Assembly (NCBI GenBank): GCA_964558465.1
Contig: CAZLEF010000006.1
Location: forward strand, 48,190 to 112,189
Source: JACJYC01 sp964558465
Lineage (GTDB): Bacteria > Bacteroidota > Bacteroidia > Chitinophagales > Saprospiraceae
Length of the DNA stretch: 64,000 nt
Reading direction: 5' to 3'
This document shows, piece by piece, positions 55,076-64,000 of the stretch (position 1 is its first letter; every line of letters starts with the position of its first letter). Both the position numbers and the translations under genes were made by a program. The notes below the pieces were generated by a model, which had not been told where the DNA came from, made no database searches, and saw only the letters and a program-made list of their open reading frames with translations.

Positions 55076-56473
55076 ATGAATTATGATCTTATTGTGATCG
55101 GCAGTGGTCCTGGCGGATATGTAGCTGCCATCAGGGCCTCACAATTCAATTTGAAAGTAGCCGTTGTCGAACGCGAATCCCTGGGCGGCATCTGTCTGAA
55201 CTGGGGTTGCATACCGACCAAAGCGCTGCTTAAAAGCGCGCAGGTTTTTGAATATTTCCAGCATGCGGAGGATTACGGTATCAAAGCCGGGAGCGCCAGG
55301 GTCGATTTTGGCGCTACCGTCAAACGCAGCCGGGGCGTTGCGGACGGCATGAGCAAGGGTGTCAGTTTTCTGATGCGGAAAAACAAAATAGACGTTATCA
55401 ACGGGGTTGCCAAACTGACAAAAAACAAGGCTGTTGAAGTGAAAGACAGCGCCGGCAAAGTTCAATCTTACACCGCCAAACACATTATCATTGCCACCGG
55501 CGGACGGGCCAAGGCCCTTCCCAATGTGCCGATTGACGGTGAAAAGGTGATCGAATACCGGAAGGCCATGTCCCTGGAAAAACAACCCCAAAAAATGGTG
55601 GTGATCGGTGCAGGCGCCATCGGTGTCGAATTTGCTTATTTTTATCACACCATCGGCACGGAAGTCGTGGTGGTAGAGTTTCTCGAGCAAGGGCTGGTAC
55701 CCCGTGAAGATCCTGAGATCTCCAAAGAGCTCGGTAAAATCTATCAAAAGAAAGGGATCAAAGTATTGGCCAACACATCGGTTGAAACCGTTGATACAAA
55801 AGGAAAAGGTTGTCTGGTGACCGTCAGGAACAGGAAAACCGGCGCTACCGAACAGATCGAATGCGATATCGTGCTGTCGGCAGCCGGAGTAGCGCCCAAT
55901 ACTGAAAATATCGGATTGGAAGACCTTGGCGTAAAAACCGACCGCGGCATTATTCTGGTTGATGCGTTTTACCAGACCAATATACCCGGGATCTATGCCA
56001 TCGGAGACGTCGTTCCGGGGCCCGCCCTGGCTCACGTAGCAAGTGCGGAAGGGATCATATGCGTTGAGAAAATTGCAGGCCATCATCCGGAACCGCTCGA
56101 CTACAACAATATACCTTCCTGCACCTATTGCTCACCGGAAATTGCATCCGTAGGCTACACCGAACAGGCAGCCAAAGAAGCGGGGTATGCAATAAAAGTG
56201 GGGAAATTTCCTTTTTCGGCCTCTGGAAAAGCCAGCGCTGCCGGCGCAAAGGAGGGGTTTGTCAAGGTGATCTTTGACGCCAAATACGGTGAATGGCTAG
56301 GCGCCCACATGATCGGCTATAATGTAACCGAATTGATTGCCGAGGTGGTCGCTGCCAGGAAACTGGAAACCACCGGCCATGAAATCATTAAATCCGTTCA
56401 CCCCCATCCAACGATGAGTGAAGCCATTATGGAGGCGGCTGCAGCGGCATATGGGGAGGTGATCCACCTTTAA
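55076..56473 (+). CDS. lpdA: Dihydrolipoyl dehydrogenase
   Basis: FAD flavoprotein of 465 residues, the E3 component of pyruvate/2-oxoglutarate dehydrogenase and the glycine cleavage system. FAD motif GSGPGGYVAAIRA, redox disulfide C40-C45 in GGICLNWGCIPTKAL, NAD motif VIGAGAIGVEFA, and the C-terminal active-site HPHPTMSEAIMEAA are present. Single gene; the E1/E2 genes are elsewhere. Confidence 0.96.
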   Translation: MNYDLIVIGSGPGGYVAAIRASQFNLKVAVVERESLGGICLNWGCIPTKALLKSAQVFEYFQHAEDYGIKAGSARVDFGATVKRSRGVADGMSKGVSFLMRKNKIDVINGVAKLTKNKAVEVKDSAGKVQSYTAKHIIIATGGRAKALPNVPIDGEKVIEYRKAMSLEKQPQKMVVIGAGAIGVEFAYFYHTIGTEVVVVEFLEQGLVPREDPEISKELGKIYQKKGIKVLANTSVETVDTKGKGCLVTVRNRKTGATEQIECDIVLSAAGVAPNTENIGLEDLGVKTDRGIILVDAFYQTNIPGIYAIGDVVPGPALAHVASAEGIICVEKIAGHHPEPLDYNNIPSCTYCSPEIASVGYTEQAAKEAGYAIKVGKFPFSASGKASAAGAKEGFVKVIFDAKYGEWLGAHMIGYNVTELIAEVVAARKLETTGHEIIKSVHPHPTMSEAIMEAAAAAYGEVIHL

Positions 56474-56476
56474 AAG

Positions 56477-56533
56477 TTGTAAGTCGATAGTTGTAAGTCG
56501 ATAGTCGTAAGTCGATAGTCACAGACTTACGAC
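56477..56533. repeat. Three tandem 14-bp repeats plus inverted copy
   Basis: TTGTAAGTCGATAG at 56477-56490 and 56491-56504, and the variant TCGTAAGTCGATAG at 56505-56518. GACTTACGAC (56524-56533) is the reverse complement of GTCGTAAGTC in the third copy, so a hairpin can form between the convergent lpdA and hlyD-like genes. It may serve as a terminator. Confidence 0.7.
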
Positions 56534-56539
56534 TAAATT

Positions 56540-57832
56540 TTACCGAACAGATACTTTCCGGAAGCGTTCGAAGACCCATTCCATGAACCGTTTTTCCTCG
56601 GTAATGATCTCAACCTTGCCGGTCATGCCCTGGGCGGGTTCCAGTTTGTTTCCGGTGGTCGTCACCAGCCCGTTGGGAAAAATAACATCAATGGGCACTT
56701 CTTCTCCGGTGAGGGATTTTCCTTTTTTGGAAACTTCTCCAAAAACAGCGCCGAACTCGGGGAAAGGGTAACTGTCAAATTTTACGATGACCTTCTGACC
56801 GGCCTTGACTTTCCCTGAACCGCTCGGGTTCAAGTCGATTTTTCCGATGATGCCATCGGTATTGGTAGGCAGGATCACCATCAATTCAGCGCCGGCCCGG
56901 ACATATTGTTGCTTCTGCACTTCATCATTGGTCAGGTATACAACGCCTGGAGAACCGGCCACCACCAAAAATTCCTTTTTCCAGGCATCAATTCGCTTTT
57001 GCAGGTTGATAAAACTTTCACGCAGGTTGTTCAGAGCGCCCTCGCGGGAGGCTGTTGTACCGCTTCTAACCCCGCTGATCTCGCGCTCGTACATCTGGAT
57101 CTCAATTTGCCGGGTTTTGATCGAGGATTCAGCGCCCTGGATCATCCGGCCGTAATTGAGCACTTCCTCTTCCATCTGCCTGACTTTTGAAATATCACTC
57201 CTTCCCGAGTTTAAAAGGTTCTGTTCCCGTACATACCGTTGCCGGACGAGTTCCAATTCTTTCTCCAGGGTTTCCTGGCGCCGTTTTTCGTATTGAATAC
57301 TGCTTCTTGCACGTTTGATCTGGCGTTCGAGCTGATCGATTCCCAGGTTGCTGAATTTGCCGGAGGTGGCAGCCAGCAGTTCTTCTTTTTTTTCCAGGAA
57401 GGTATAGACTGCGTCGTCCAGTTCGCCAAGGATCAGGTCTCGTTGCGGATTTAAAGCCAGCAAGGTGGAGTCGTCCAGACTTTTGATATTGGCAAGCTGA
57501 TCATCCAGGACCAGGACGTCGCTGAATTTGGCTTTACTTCTGTACACCAGCAGGGTTTGTCCTTTCTGGACCGTATCTTCGTGTTCTACCAGGATATCTG
57601 AAATGAAGGAAGCATTTTCCGCGACAATTTTTTTGGGAGGCTCCACAGAAGTGATCCGAATCTTGCCGCTTACCACATCCGGATATTTGATCAGGTATCC
57701 AAGCCAGCCGAGAAGTACGAGGGCGCCCATGGCGACCAGGGTGCCGTAACGGGTGAGCCATGCGGGCGGGGTCCCGATGATTTCCTGCACTTCCTCACTT
57801 CTGAACTCAAGATTCTCCTGATACTGCGTCAT
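56540..57832 (-). CDS. HlyD-family membrane fusion protein
   Basis: Periplasmic adaptor of 430 residues. After a short cytoplasmic end there is one membrane helix (about 30-48, LVAMGALVLLGWLGYLI), a biotinyl-lipoyl-like hairpin (about 70-280) with a long coiled coil, and a beta-barrel domain (GVVYLTNDEVQKQQYVRAGAEL, VIVKFDSYPFPEFGAVFGEV). It would connect the inner-membrane ABC exporter encoded next to it with a TolC-like outer-membrane channel (not in window). Lies 128 bp after the C39 transporter gene on the same strand. Confidence 0.92.
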   Translation of the reverse strand: MTQYQENLEFRSEEVQEIIGTPPAWLTRYGTLVAMGALVLLGWLGYLIKYPDVVSGKIRITSVEPPKKIVAENASFISDILVEHEDTVQKGQTLLVYRSKAKFSDVLVLDDQLANIKSLDDSTLLALNPQRDLILGELDDAVYTFLEKKEELLAATSGKFSNLGIDQLERQIKRARSSIQYEKRRQETLEKELELVRQRYVREQNLLNSGRSDISKVRQMEEEVLNYGRMIQGAESSIKTRQIEIQMYEREISGVRSGTTASREGALNNLRESFINLQKRIDAWKKEFLVVAGSPGVVYLTNDEVQKQQYVRAGAELMVILPTNTDGIIGKIDLNPSGSGKVKAGQKVIVKFDSYPFPEFGAVFGEVSKKGKSLTGEEVPIDVIFPNGLVTTTGNKLEPAQGMTGKVEIITEEKRFMEWVFERFRKVSVR

Positions 57833-57960
57833 TTACCCTGATTTTCCGGCGTTTTAACAAATCAACTTGTGCGACCAGACCGAATTAATTTAACGTTTTT
57901 TTTTCACTTTAGCGGCAAAATGGCTCCGGAATTCTTCAACCGAATTTATGTTACAAAGCA

Positions 57961-60147
57961 CTAGCCCAATTCCATTTGGTTGCGAACCAGCCTGAAATAA
58001 GCGCCCCTCAGGTAGGTCAGCTCTTCGTGCGTACCCTGCTCAACCAGCTCGCCGCCTTCCAGCACCACTATATTGTCGGCATTCAAAACGGTATTCAACC
58101 TGTGCGCGACCACAACGAGCGTTTTCCCGTGGAAGATCTCTTCGATATTTTCCATGATGATCATCTCATTAAAAGCATCCAGCGCGTTGGTCGCTTCATC
58201 TAAAAACAGATATTCCGGCTCTTTGTAAACTGCCCTGGCCAATAAAACCCGCTGCCGCTGCCCCTGGCTCAAACCAAGACCCTCTGCGCCGATTTTTGTA
58301 TTATACCCGAGGGGTAAAGATTCGATGAAATTCTGAATATTGGCTGCCTTAACCGCTTTGAGCAGTTTGATTTTATCAATAATTTCATCGCCCAGGGCTA
58401 TGTTTTTGGCAATGGTATCATTAAAAATAAATCCGTCCGGTGAAACGATGCCGCATTTGCTGCGCCATAATTTATTGTGGATATTGTTGAGATTGACGTC
58501 GCCGAGGCGAATGGCGCCCTTCGACGGTCGGTAGAAATTAAGCAGCAATTTGATCATGGAAGATTTGCCGCTGCCGCTGCTGCCGACAATAGCCGTCACT
58601 TTTCCTTTCGGGATTCTCAAATTAATGTTTTTGAGGACCACCGGCGAATTGGGGCCGTTATACTGGAAAGACACATTCTCCAGCACCAGGTCGCCAAACT
58701 CAGGCATCAGGGTAATCTTATCCTCTACGTTTTCCTCATCTTCCTTGGTATGGATCTCATTCATCCGTTCAAGGCTGATCCTGACTTCCTGGAAAGACCT
58801 CGAGAACTCGAGAAACTGATTGATGGGGCCGTTCAACTGACCTACTATGTATTGAATGCCCACCAGCATACCCAGGGTCATATGCCCGTCCAAAACAGCT
58901 TTTGCAACAAAGAAGATGATCAGCAGGTTTTTGGTTTCATTGATAAAAGTGGCGCCGGACCGCTGGAATTGTTCAATTTTAAGGGCGTTCAGGCCGGTCC
59001 GGAACAACCTGGCCTGTATCCTTTCCCAAGCCCATCTTTTTTGTTTTTCGGCATTGTGGAGTTTGATCTCCTGCATGCCGTTGATCAATTCAATGAGATT
59101 TCCCTGATTTTCGGCGGCCTGGTCAAACCGTTTATAATCCAGGTCCCTCCGTTTGCGGAGGAAATAAAGCACCCATAAAACATTGAGGAGCGTGCCCAGG
59201 AGAAAAACAAAAAAAACAGTCCAGTTCCAGGCGATCAGGATAATGGAAAACACCAGGAAGTTAAAAAAGGAGAACGCTGAGAGTAAGGTGGTTGAGGTAA
59301 AAAAACGCTGAACCCTTTCATGGTCCACAATCCGCTGCAACAGGTCGCCGGTCAGCCGGGAATCAAAAAAACGGATCGGCAATTTCGTCAGTTTGATCAA
59401 AAAATCGGATATCAGGCTGATATTCACCCGGACACCGATATGAAGCAGGATGGAACTCCTGAAAAATTCCACGGCCGCCTGGGTGGCAAATAAAGTGATC
59501 TGAGCCACCACAATGAGCCATAAAAAGGAATGGTCGACATTACCGATCCCGACATCCACCACGGATTTGATAAAGAAAGGGAAAACCAGCTGAAGGATGG
59601 AGCCGAGCAACAGCCCCAACGCCAACTGAACAATGAGCTGCCTGTATTTCTGGAAGTAGGAAAAAACATACCAGAACCCAGATTTATTGATCTTCTCGCC
59701 GTCCCTGTCAAAAAACTCCGGGGTGGTTTCAAGCGCAAGTACCACGCCCAGCGGTTCACCGTTTTCAAGGTCGCTTACCCAGTTTTCCTCAAACTCTTCC
59801 CTTTTAAGTTTGAACTTTCCGGCCGCAGGATCGGCTATCCAGACAAATTTGGGTGTGACATGATAGACAACCACAAAATGGGTTTGTTGCCAGTGTACGA
59901 CACAAGGCACCGGGATATCCTCGACCAGCCGGTCAAAGGAAGTTTTTAGCGCCAGCGACTGGAGGCCGATCTGCTCGGCGGCGTCGCTGATCCCGAGGAG
60001 GTCTACCCCTTGTTTTCCCATATAGGTCAACTCCCGCAAGTACTCCAGAGAGTAGTAGCGACCGTAGTGGCGAGCGATCATGCGCAGGCATGTCGCCCCG
60101 CAATCCATCTCATCAAGTTGTTGGTAAAATGGGAAGTTTTTAAGCAT
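57961..60147 (-). CDS. C39-peptidase-containing ABC exporter (bacteriocin/peptide type)
   Basis: A 728-residue transporter. The N-terminal C39 cysteine peptidase has C16 (EMDCGATCL), H90 (QQTHFVVVYH) and D106 (IADPAAG), so it is competent to cut a double-glycine leader. Then six membrane helices (about 165-440) and an ATPase domain with Walker A VGSSGSGKSS, signature LGLSQGQRQRV and Walker B YLFLDEATNALD. It should process and export a peptide or bacteriocin with the HlyD protein beside it. No double-glycine precursor gene is visible in the flanking gaps. Confidence 0.94.
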   Translation of the reverse strand: MLKNFPFYQQLDEMDCGATCLRMIARHYGRYYSLEYLRELTYMGKQGVDLLGISDAAEQIGLQSLALKTSFDRLVEDIPVPCVVHWQQTHFVVVYHVTPKFVWIADPAAGKFKLKREEFEENWVSDLENGEPLGVVLALETTPEFFDRDGEKINKSGFWYVFSYFQKYRQLIVQLALGLLLGSILQLVFPFFIKSVVDVGIGNVDHSFLWLIVVAQITLFATQAAVEFFRSSILLHIGVRVNISLISDFLIKLTKLPIRFFDSRLTGDLLQRIVDHERVQRFFTSTTLLSAFSFFNFLVFSIILIAWNWTVFFVFLLGTLLNVLWVLYFLRKRRDLDYKRFDQAAENQGNLIELINGMQEIKLHNAEKQKRWAWERIQARLFRTGLNALKIEQFQRSGATFINETKNLLIIFFVAKAVLDGHMTLGMLVGIQYIVGQLNGPINQFLEFSRSFQEVRISLERMNEIHTKEDEENVEDKITLMPEFGDLVLENVSFQYNGPNSPVVLKNINLRIPKGKVTAIVGSSGSGKSSMIKLLLNFYRPSKGAIRLGDVNLNNIHNKLWRSKCGIVSPDGFIFNDTIAKNIALGDEIIDKIKLLKAVKAANIQNFIESLPLGYNTKIGAEGLGLSQGQRQRVLLARAVYKEPEYLFLDEATNALDAFNEMIIMENIEEIFHGKTLVVVAHRLNTVLNADNIVVLEGGELVEQGTHEELTYLRGAYFRLVRNQMELG

Positions 60148-60177
60148 ATTTCAGTGGTTTCCACCCCTTTGTACATA

Positions 60178-60185
60178 CAAAATTA
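60178..60185 (-). promoter_or_regulatory. -7 element upstream of the C39 ABC exporter
   Basis: TAATTTTG on the minus strand, an exact TAnnTTTG match 30 bp from the start codon. The nearest TTG upstream is only 14 bp away, so the -33 element is uncertain. Confidence 0.45.
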
Positions 60186-60228
60186 ACAATGAATTTTCTC
60201 AATCCACGCTAAAAGGGTTAATTTTTTG

Positions 60229-60257
60229 TTGGCAAAGCCGGTAATTGCCTAATTTCG
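60229..60257 (+). promoter_or_regulatory. Promoter of the GT2 glycosyltransferase gene
   Basis: TTG at 60229-60231, 18 bp, TAATTTCG at 60250-60257 (near TAnnTTTG), 24 bp before the start codon. Confidence 0.5.
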
Positions 60258-60281
60258 GCCTGATTTCCAGCAAAAGGAGCT

Positions 60282-61235
60282 ATGCACAACACGTTTTTAT
60301 CGGTCGTCCACGTCCTCCACTATGATCATGAAGTGGGGCAAATCCCCACCTATCTCAAGGCAGTTTACGGTGTTCTCAAGGACCATTTCACTGATTTCGA
60401 GATCATCCTGGTCAACAACCAGACAGGCCGGGCCCCGGATCCTGAAATTGAAAACCTGGATAACGCCCTCAAACAGCATATCTTTTTAATGAACCTTTCT
60501 TCCAGGGTCAACCGGAACCACGCCATTCTGGCCGGACTGGACCGTGCAAACGGGGATTATACGCTTTTGTTCGAACCCGAGTTTATCCGGCAGCCCGAAC
60601 TGATCCTGCAGTTATTTGCCAAAACAACCGAACATTTCGACATGGTTTACCTGCGCGCCAAAAACAGGAAGACCAATTTTAAGGTCAGGTGGTTGTATGC
60701 CATTTTTTATGCTATCCTGAAACGGTATTCTTCCCTTCGGATTGATGACAAAGCCCATGATACGCGGATCATTTCCAGGAGGGCGCTCAATTCGCTGCTC
60801 AAACTCCGGGAGAACCTCCGGTACATGAAGGCTATTTATTCCATTGTCGGTTACAATACAACTTTTATTGAGACGGACGAACCGCTGATTCGTAACGGGG
60901 AAGAATCCTTTAACGAAAAATTTCGCACCTCCCTGATCGCCATTACCTCTTTCACTACCTTTTTAAACACTCTGCTGCTTTGGATCTTTCTGTTTTCGCT
61001 GAGTTTTCTCATTTACGTCACCGCTGACGCACTTACAGTCAAATTTACAGGATTCGACATTTTCGGCAATCCACAGACCGCTACTTCCGGCTGGACATAC
61101 CTTGTCATGCTGATCGCTATTTTTTTTGCGGTGACCTGTTTGAACCTGTACCTGATGTCCATTTATCTGTCCAACATTTACCACGAGATCAAAAAACGTC
61201 CGCTTTATATCATAGAATCCATAAAGCGATTTTAG
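60282..61235 (+). CDS. GT2-family glycosyltransferase (GtrB/polyprenyl-phosphate type)
   Basis: A 317-residue membrane-linked GT2 enzyme. The N-terminal catalytic domain (about 5-215) follows the GT-A layout (SVVHVLHYDHE, FEIILVNNQTG, NRNHAILAGLDRANGDYTLL), though the DxD is read as FEPEF rather than the classic DxD. Two C-terminal helices (about 225-250 and 268-290) place it among undecaprenyl/dolichol-phosphate sugar transferases such as GtrB. Convergent with trkH, with stops overlapping by four bases. Confidence 0.8.
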   Translation: MHNTFLSVVHVLHYDHEVGQIPTYLKAVYGVLKDHFTDFEIILVNNQTGRAPDPEIENLDNALKQHIFLMNLSSRVNRNHAILAGLDRANGDYTLLFEPEFIRQPELILQLFAKTTEHFDMVYLRAKNRKTNFKVRWLYAIFYAILKRYSSLRIDDKAHDTRIISRRALNSLLKLRENLRYMKAIYSIVGYNTTFIETDEPLIRNGEESFNEKFRTSLIAITSFTTFLNTLLLWIFLFSLSFLIYVTADALTVKFTGFDIFGNPQTATSGWTYLVMLIAIFFAVTCLNLYLMSIYLSNIYHEIKKRPLYIIESIKRF

Positions 61236-62680
61236 TTGGACCTCCAGAAGAAAGGCGTAAACAGAACCAGGATCGTAAACAGTTCCAGCCGGCCCAGCAA
61301 CATCAGAAAAGAAAGCAGCATTTTCGCTTCGCCCGACATCCAGCCAAAGTTGTCGACAGGCCCAACTTTTCCGATGCCCGGGCCAACATTGCCCAGTGAA
61401 GTTGCCACCGCCCCTATTGAAGTGAGGAAATCATACCCCATAACCGACATAATAATCGAACCGACTACAAATGAAAGAAGATATAACAATAAAAAAATAA
61501 TGACATGCGTGATCACCCTTCCCGGCACAGATGCACCGTTGATTTTCAGGGACACGATCGCTCTTGGGTGGAGGATCCGCTTAAATTCCAGGAAAGTATT
61601 CCTGACCAGAACCAGATTGCGGATTACTTTTATCCCTCCTGCGGTAGACCCCGCACAGGCGCCAAGGAACAATAAAATAAAACAAAGCATGGTCAGGTCG
61701 TTCGACCATGCAGTATAGTCGGCTGTTACAAAACCGGTAGTGGTGATCAGGGAAACGACCTGAAAAGCGCTGTCGCGAAAACCCTTTTCAAAAGAAGAAC
61801 CTTCGACATGAAAGACCTTCAACGACACCGCGGCAATGATTACAAGTACCATTAACAAATAAGCTCTGAATTCATCGCTGGCCCATACTTTTTTAAACCT
61901 GCGTTTGAATGCATAATACAAAACCGTGTAATTGATCCCGGCTATGAACATAAAAACAATCAGTATATATTGAATGAGCGGCGAGTACAGCGCCACACTG
62001 CTGTTTTTGGTAGAAAAACCGCCGGTGGCCATTGCGGTAAAAGAATGATTGATGGCGTCGAAGGGCGACATTCCCGCCAGCCACAACAAACCGAATAAAA
62101 CCAAAGTAAGAACAACATAGATAAACCAAAGCCGTTTGGCTGTTTCGGAAATGCGGGGATGAAGTTTATCTGAGGTAGGCCCCGGCGCCTCTGCCACAAA
62201 CAATTCAATACCTCCGATCCCCAAAAGGGGCAGGATAGCTACAGTCAGGACAATAATGCCCATCCCTCCGATCCATTGGGTCAGGCTCCTCCAGAACAGG
62301 ATGCCTTTTGGCATGGATTCTATATCGGTCAGGATAGAAGCGCCGGTGGTGGTAATACCCGACACGGTTTCAAAGAGGGCGTCGGGAATGCCTGGTATAG
62401 CGCCGCTGAACAAGTAGGGCAGTGCTCCGAATGTAGACAAAACGAGCCAGGAAATAGCTACGATCAGGTACCCTTCCCGCTTTTTCAAATTCCGGTCATT
62501 TCCCCTTTTTATGATCATCAGCGGGCTGCCCAGCAGGAAACAGACCAGGGCCGACCATACAAAAGCCCATCCGTCCCCGCTCTGATGGTACCAGGAAACC
62601 GGAAGAACAAAAAGCATAAAACCACCCAGTATGAACAACAAAATGCAGGTAACCCTTACTACAGGACGAAAGTGGATCAT
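61232..62680 (-). CDS. trkH: TrkH-family potassium-uptake membrane subunit
   Basis: Potassium-translocating channel subunit of 482 residues with about ten helices arranged as four pore-loop repeats; selectivity-filter-like glycines appear in SGITTTGASILTDIES, TAMATGGFSTKNSS, SLITTTGFVTADY and TSLGNVGPGIGKVG. It imports K+ under control of the TrkA regulator, whose gene ends four bases upstream. The two form a trkA-trkH operon. Confidence 0.95.
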   Translation of the reverse strand: MIHFRPVVRVTCILLFILGGFMLFVLPVSWYHQSGDGWAFVWSALVCFLLGSPLMIIKRGNDRNLKKREGYLIVAISWLVLSTFGALPYLFSGAIPGIPDALFETVSGITTTGASILTDIESMPKGILFWRSLTQWIGGMGIIVLTVAILPLLGIGGIELFVAEAPGPTSDKLHPRISETAKRLWFIYVVLTLVLFGLLWLAGMSPFDAINHSFTAMATGGFSTKNSSVALYSPLIQYILIVFMFIAGINYTVLYYAFKRRFKKVWASDEFRAYLLMVLVIIAAVSLKVFHVEGSSFEKGFRDSAFQVVSLITTTGFVTADYTAWSNDLTMLCFILLFLGACAGSTAGGIKVIRNLVLVRNTFLEFKRILHPRAIVSLKINGASVPGRVITHVIIFLLLYLLSFVVGSIIMSVMGYDFLTSIGAVATSLGNVGPGIGKVGPVDNFGWMSGEAKMLLSFLMLLGRLELFTILVLFTPFFWRSN

Positions 62681-62684
62681 CGGT

Positions 62685-64000
62685 TTATCTGAAAAGTTGT
62701 TCTAGTTTGGCAATGGCGTCCGGAAGTGCAAAAACGATCACCTTATCGTTGACCATGAGTTGAAAATCTCCGGTCGGGATCAGGCATTCGTTTCCGCGAA
62801 TCACATTTCCGATCAGTGCAGTGCTGGGAAAGTGAAGCTCCCTGATCGTTTTTTTTGTAAGTTGATTTTCTTTATGGACGATAAACTCGATGATCTCGGC
62901 ATCTACGCCGTGCAGGCTGGTGATCGCCTCTACCCTCCCCTTCCGGACAAACCGGAAAATGTTATTGGCAGCTATGATTTTTTTGTTGATCAGGGTATCA
63001 ACCCCGATGTTTTGAGAAATATGGGTATATTCCTTGTTTTCAACCTGCGCGATGGTTTTATACACGCCATGGTTTTTTGCGGTAAGGCTGGCAATAATAT
63101 TGACCTCCGCATTATCCGTCACTGCGATAAACGCGTCCATATGGTTGAGGCCTTCTTCCTCCAGGAGTTCGATATTACTGAAATCCCCTTTGATGATCAG
63201 CGCATCCGATAAATGTTCAGCGAGATACTTGCAGCGCTCCTTCTCTTTTTCAATGATCGTAATATTGTAATCGTTTTCCAGGCGTTTTGCGGTTGCAAGT
63301 CCCAGGTCGGTTCCGCCAATGATCATTATGTTTTTCACTTTCACGGACTTTTTGCCCACAAATTCTACCAGATTTTCGATATTTTCTTTTTTGGTAATAA
63401 AGTAGATATGGTCATTTTTGCGCAAGACGGTGTCGCCTCGGGGGATCAAGGTTCTATGGCCCCTTAAAATGGCAATAGGCCGGAGATCAATCTCTTTTTG
63501 AAAGGTATTGATCTCGGCGATCGGCCGGTTAACCAGTGAAGAAGATTCGTCGACGGTAATGCCGGCAAGGTTGACTTTTCCTTCCTCAAATTCAAAAATA
63601 TCTGTAAAGGAGCATTGCTGGACCAACCGGAAGATCTCCTCTGCGGCCAGTTGAATGGGTGAAAAAAGGGAGTCGATACCCAATTCCCGGAACAATTGTT
63701 TTTGGGTTTCTTCCAGGTATTCCGGATTGTTGACCCTGGCAATGGTCTGTTTGGCGCCTAATTTTTTGGCAAGAATAGCTGTGATCAGGTTGGTTTTTTC
63801 AGAAGTAGTGACCGCCAGAACAAGCTTTGCCCGGTGGACGGCGGCCTCCTCCAGAATATCCATCGAACAAGCATCGCCTTTGACGGTCAGTACGTCAAGG
63901 TGGGTTGAGGCGTAGTCCAGCACATCCTGATTGGTATCGATTAATACAATGTCCAGGTTTTCAAATGAAAGCAACTCAGCCAAGTGAAAACCGACGTCCC
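62685..64000 (-). CDS. trkA: TrkA potassium-uptake regulator (N-terminus outside window)
   Basis: Cytosolic RCK-type regulator that gates TrkH. Two tandem RCK_N/RCK_C pairs are visible: the first continues from the edge as DVGFHLAELLSFENLDIV with the TTG codon at 63983 being internal, not a start; the second begins KNIMIIGGTDLGLATAKRL. NAD/ADP-binding loops are present (GDACSMDILEEA; GDFSNIELLEEEG). About ten residues, probably M...GAG, lie beyond the right edge. Followed four bases later by trkH. Confidence 0.95.
   Translation of the reverse strand, partial: DVGFHLAELLSFENLDIVLIDTNQDVLDYASTHLDVLTVKGDACSMDILEEAAVHRAKLVLAVTTSEKTNLITAILAKKLGAKQTIARVNNPEYLEETQKQLFRELGIDSLFSPIQLAAEEIFRLVQQCSFTDIFEFEEGKVNLAGITVDESSSLVNRPIAEINTFQKEIDLRPIAILRGHRTLIPRGDTVLRKNDHIYFITKKENIENLVEFVGKKSVKVKNIMIIGGTDLGLATAKRLENDYNITIIEKEKERCKYLAEHLSDALIIKGDFSNIELLEEEGLNHMDAFIAVTDNAEVNIIASLTAKNHGVYKTIAQVENKEYTHISQNIGVDTLINKKIIAANNIFRFVRKGRVEAITSLHGVDAEIIEFIVHKENQLTKKTIRELHFPSTALIGNVIRGNECLIPTGDFQLMVNDKVIVFALPDAIAKLEQLFR

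Noticed and set aside
55139..56086. 315-aa minus-strand frame in lpdA
   Set aside because: Antisense shadow of a clear dihydrolipoyl dehydrogenase.
62685..63983. trkA taken as complete with a TTG start at 63983
   Set aside because: The frame continues to the window edge with the conserved DVGFHL sequence, so the true start is outside.

Overview
This 64 kb window is chromosomal DNA from a member of the Bacteroidota, most likely a Saprospiria- or Chitinophagia-like marine or sludge bacterium. That placement is inferred from content: an Oar-type TonB receptor with a carboxypeptidase-regulatory domain, a DUF6089 barrel, OmpA with thrombospondin-3 repeats, a 7TMR-DISM histidine kinase, and several promoters of the Bacteroidota type (TTG, about 19 bp, TAnnTTTG). 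No rRNA, tRNA, CRISPR array, transposase or prophage was seen. Most of the window is ordinary core and metabolic DNA with dense, often overlapping genes.

Layout. 1-8.5 kb: an edge-truncated lipid-type ABC exporter, a DUF6089 outer-membrane barrel, a large TonB receptor, polyphosphate kinase and a secreted protein. 8.5-15.7 kb (minus strand): branched-chain amino-acid genes ilvD-ilvB-ilvN, an esterase, a small membrane protein and a fused oligopeptide-type ABC ATPase. 15.9-27.4 kb: the accessory region. A CHAT-domain protease gene is translationally coupled to an nSTAND NTPase gene, followed by a LuxR-type response regulator, a convergent 7TMR-DISM histidine kinase, a membrane-anchored beta-propeller protein whose first residues look like the missing end of the NTPase, an OmpA protein with eight TSP3 repeats, and a membrane-anchored papain-like peptidase with a DUF4384-like tail. 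27.7-36.2 kb: a small winged-helix-like protein, fabG, a di-haem cytochrome c peroxidase, a glycoside-hydrolase-like/SUMF1 fusion, a UbiA-like protein, an M42 aminopeptidase and pyrE. 36.3-43.4 kb: Nudix hydrolase, threonine degradation (tdh, kbl), an AT-rich GT-C glycosyltransferase, fmt and an acyl-CoA dehydrogenase. 43.4-50.2 kb: an SbcC-like ATPase, a two-gene coiled-coil/membrane module, a polytopic membrane protein and cutA. 50.2-56.5 kb: prfB with its programmed +1 frameshift, an FKBP lipoprotein, an NrnA-type DHH phosphoesterase, ndk, a lipoprotein, a candidate small RNA and lpdA. 56.5-64 kb: HlyD plus a C39-peptidase ABC exporter, a GT2 glycosyltransferase, and trkH-trkA, the last running off the right edge.

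The most interesting locus is 15.9-27.4 kb. It reads as a protease-STAND switch: a caspase-like CHAT protease next to a P-loop STAND module whose propeller half lies 2.9 kb downstream, with a two-component pair between the halves and a second, papain-like protease nearby. Whether this is one working system is inference. Other points worth checking are a promoter- and terminator-bounded RNA of about 100 nt upstream of lpdA, the unrecognised two-gene module at 47.4-49.0 kb, and an SPY (rather than SPF) tripeptide in release factor 2.
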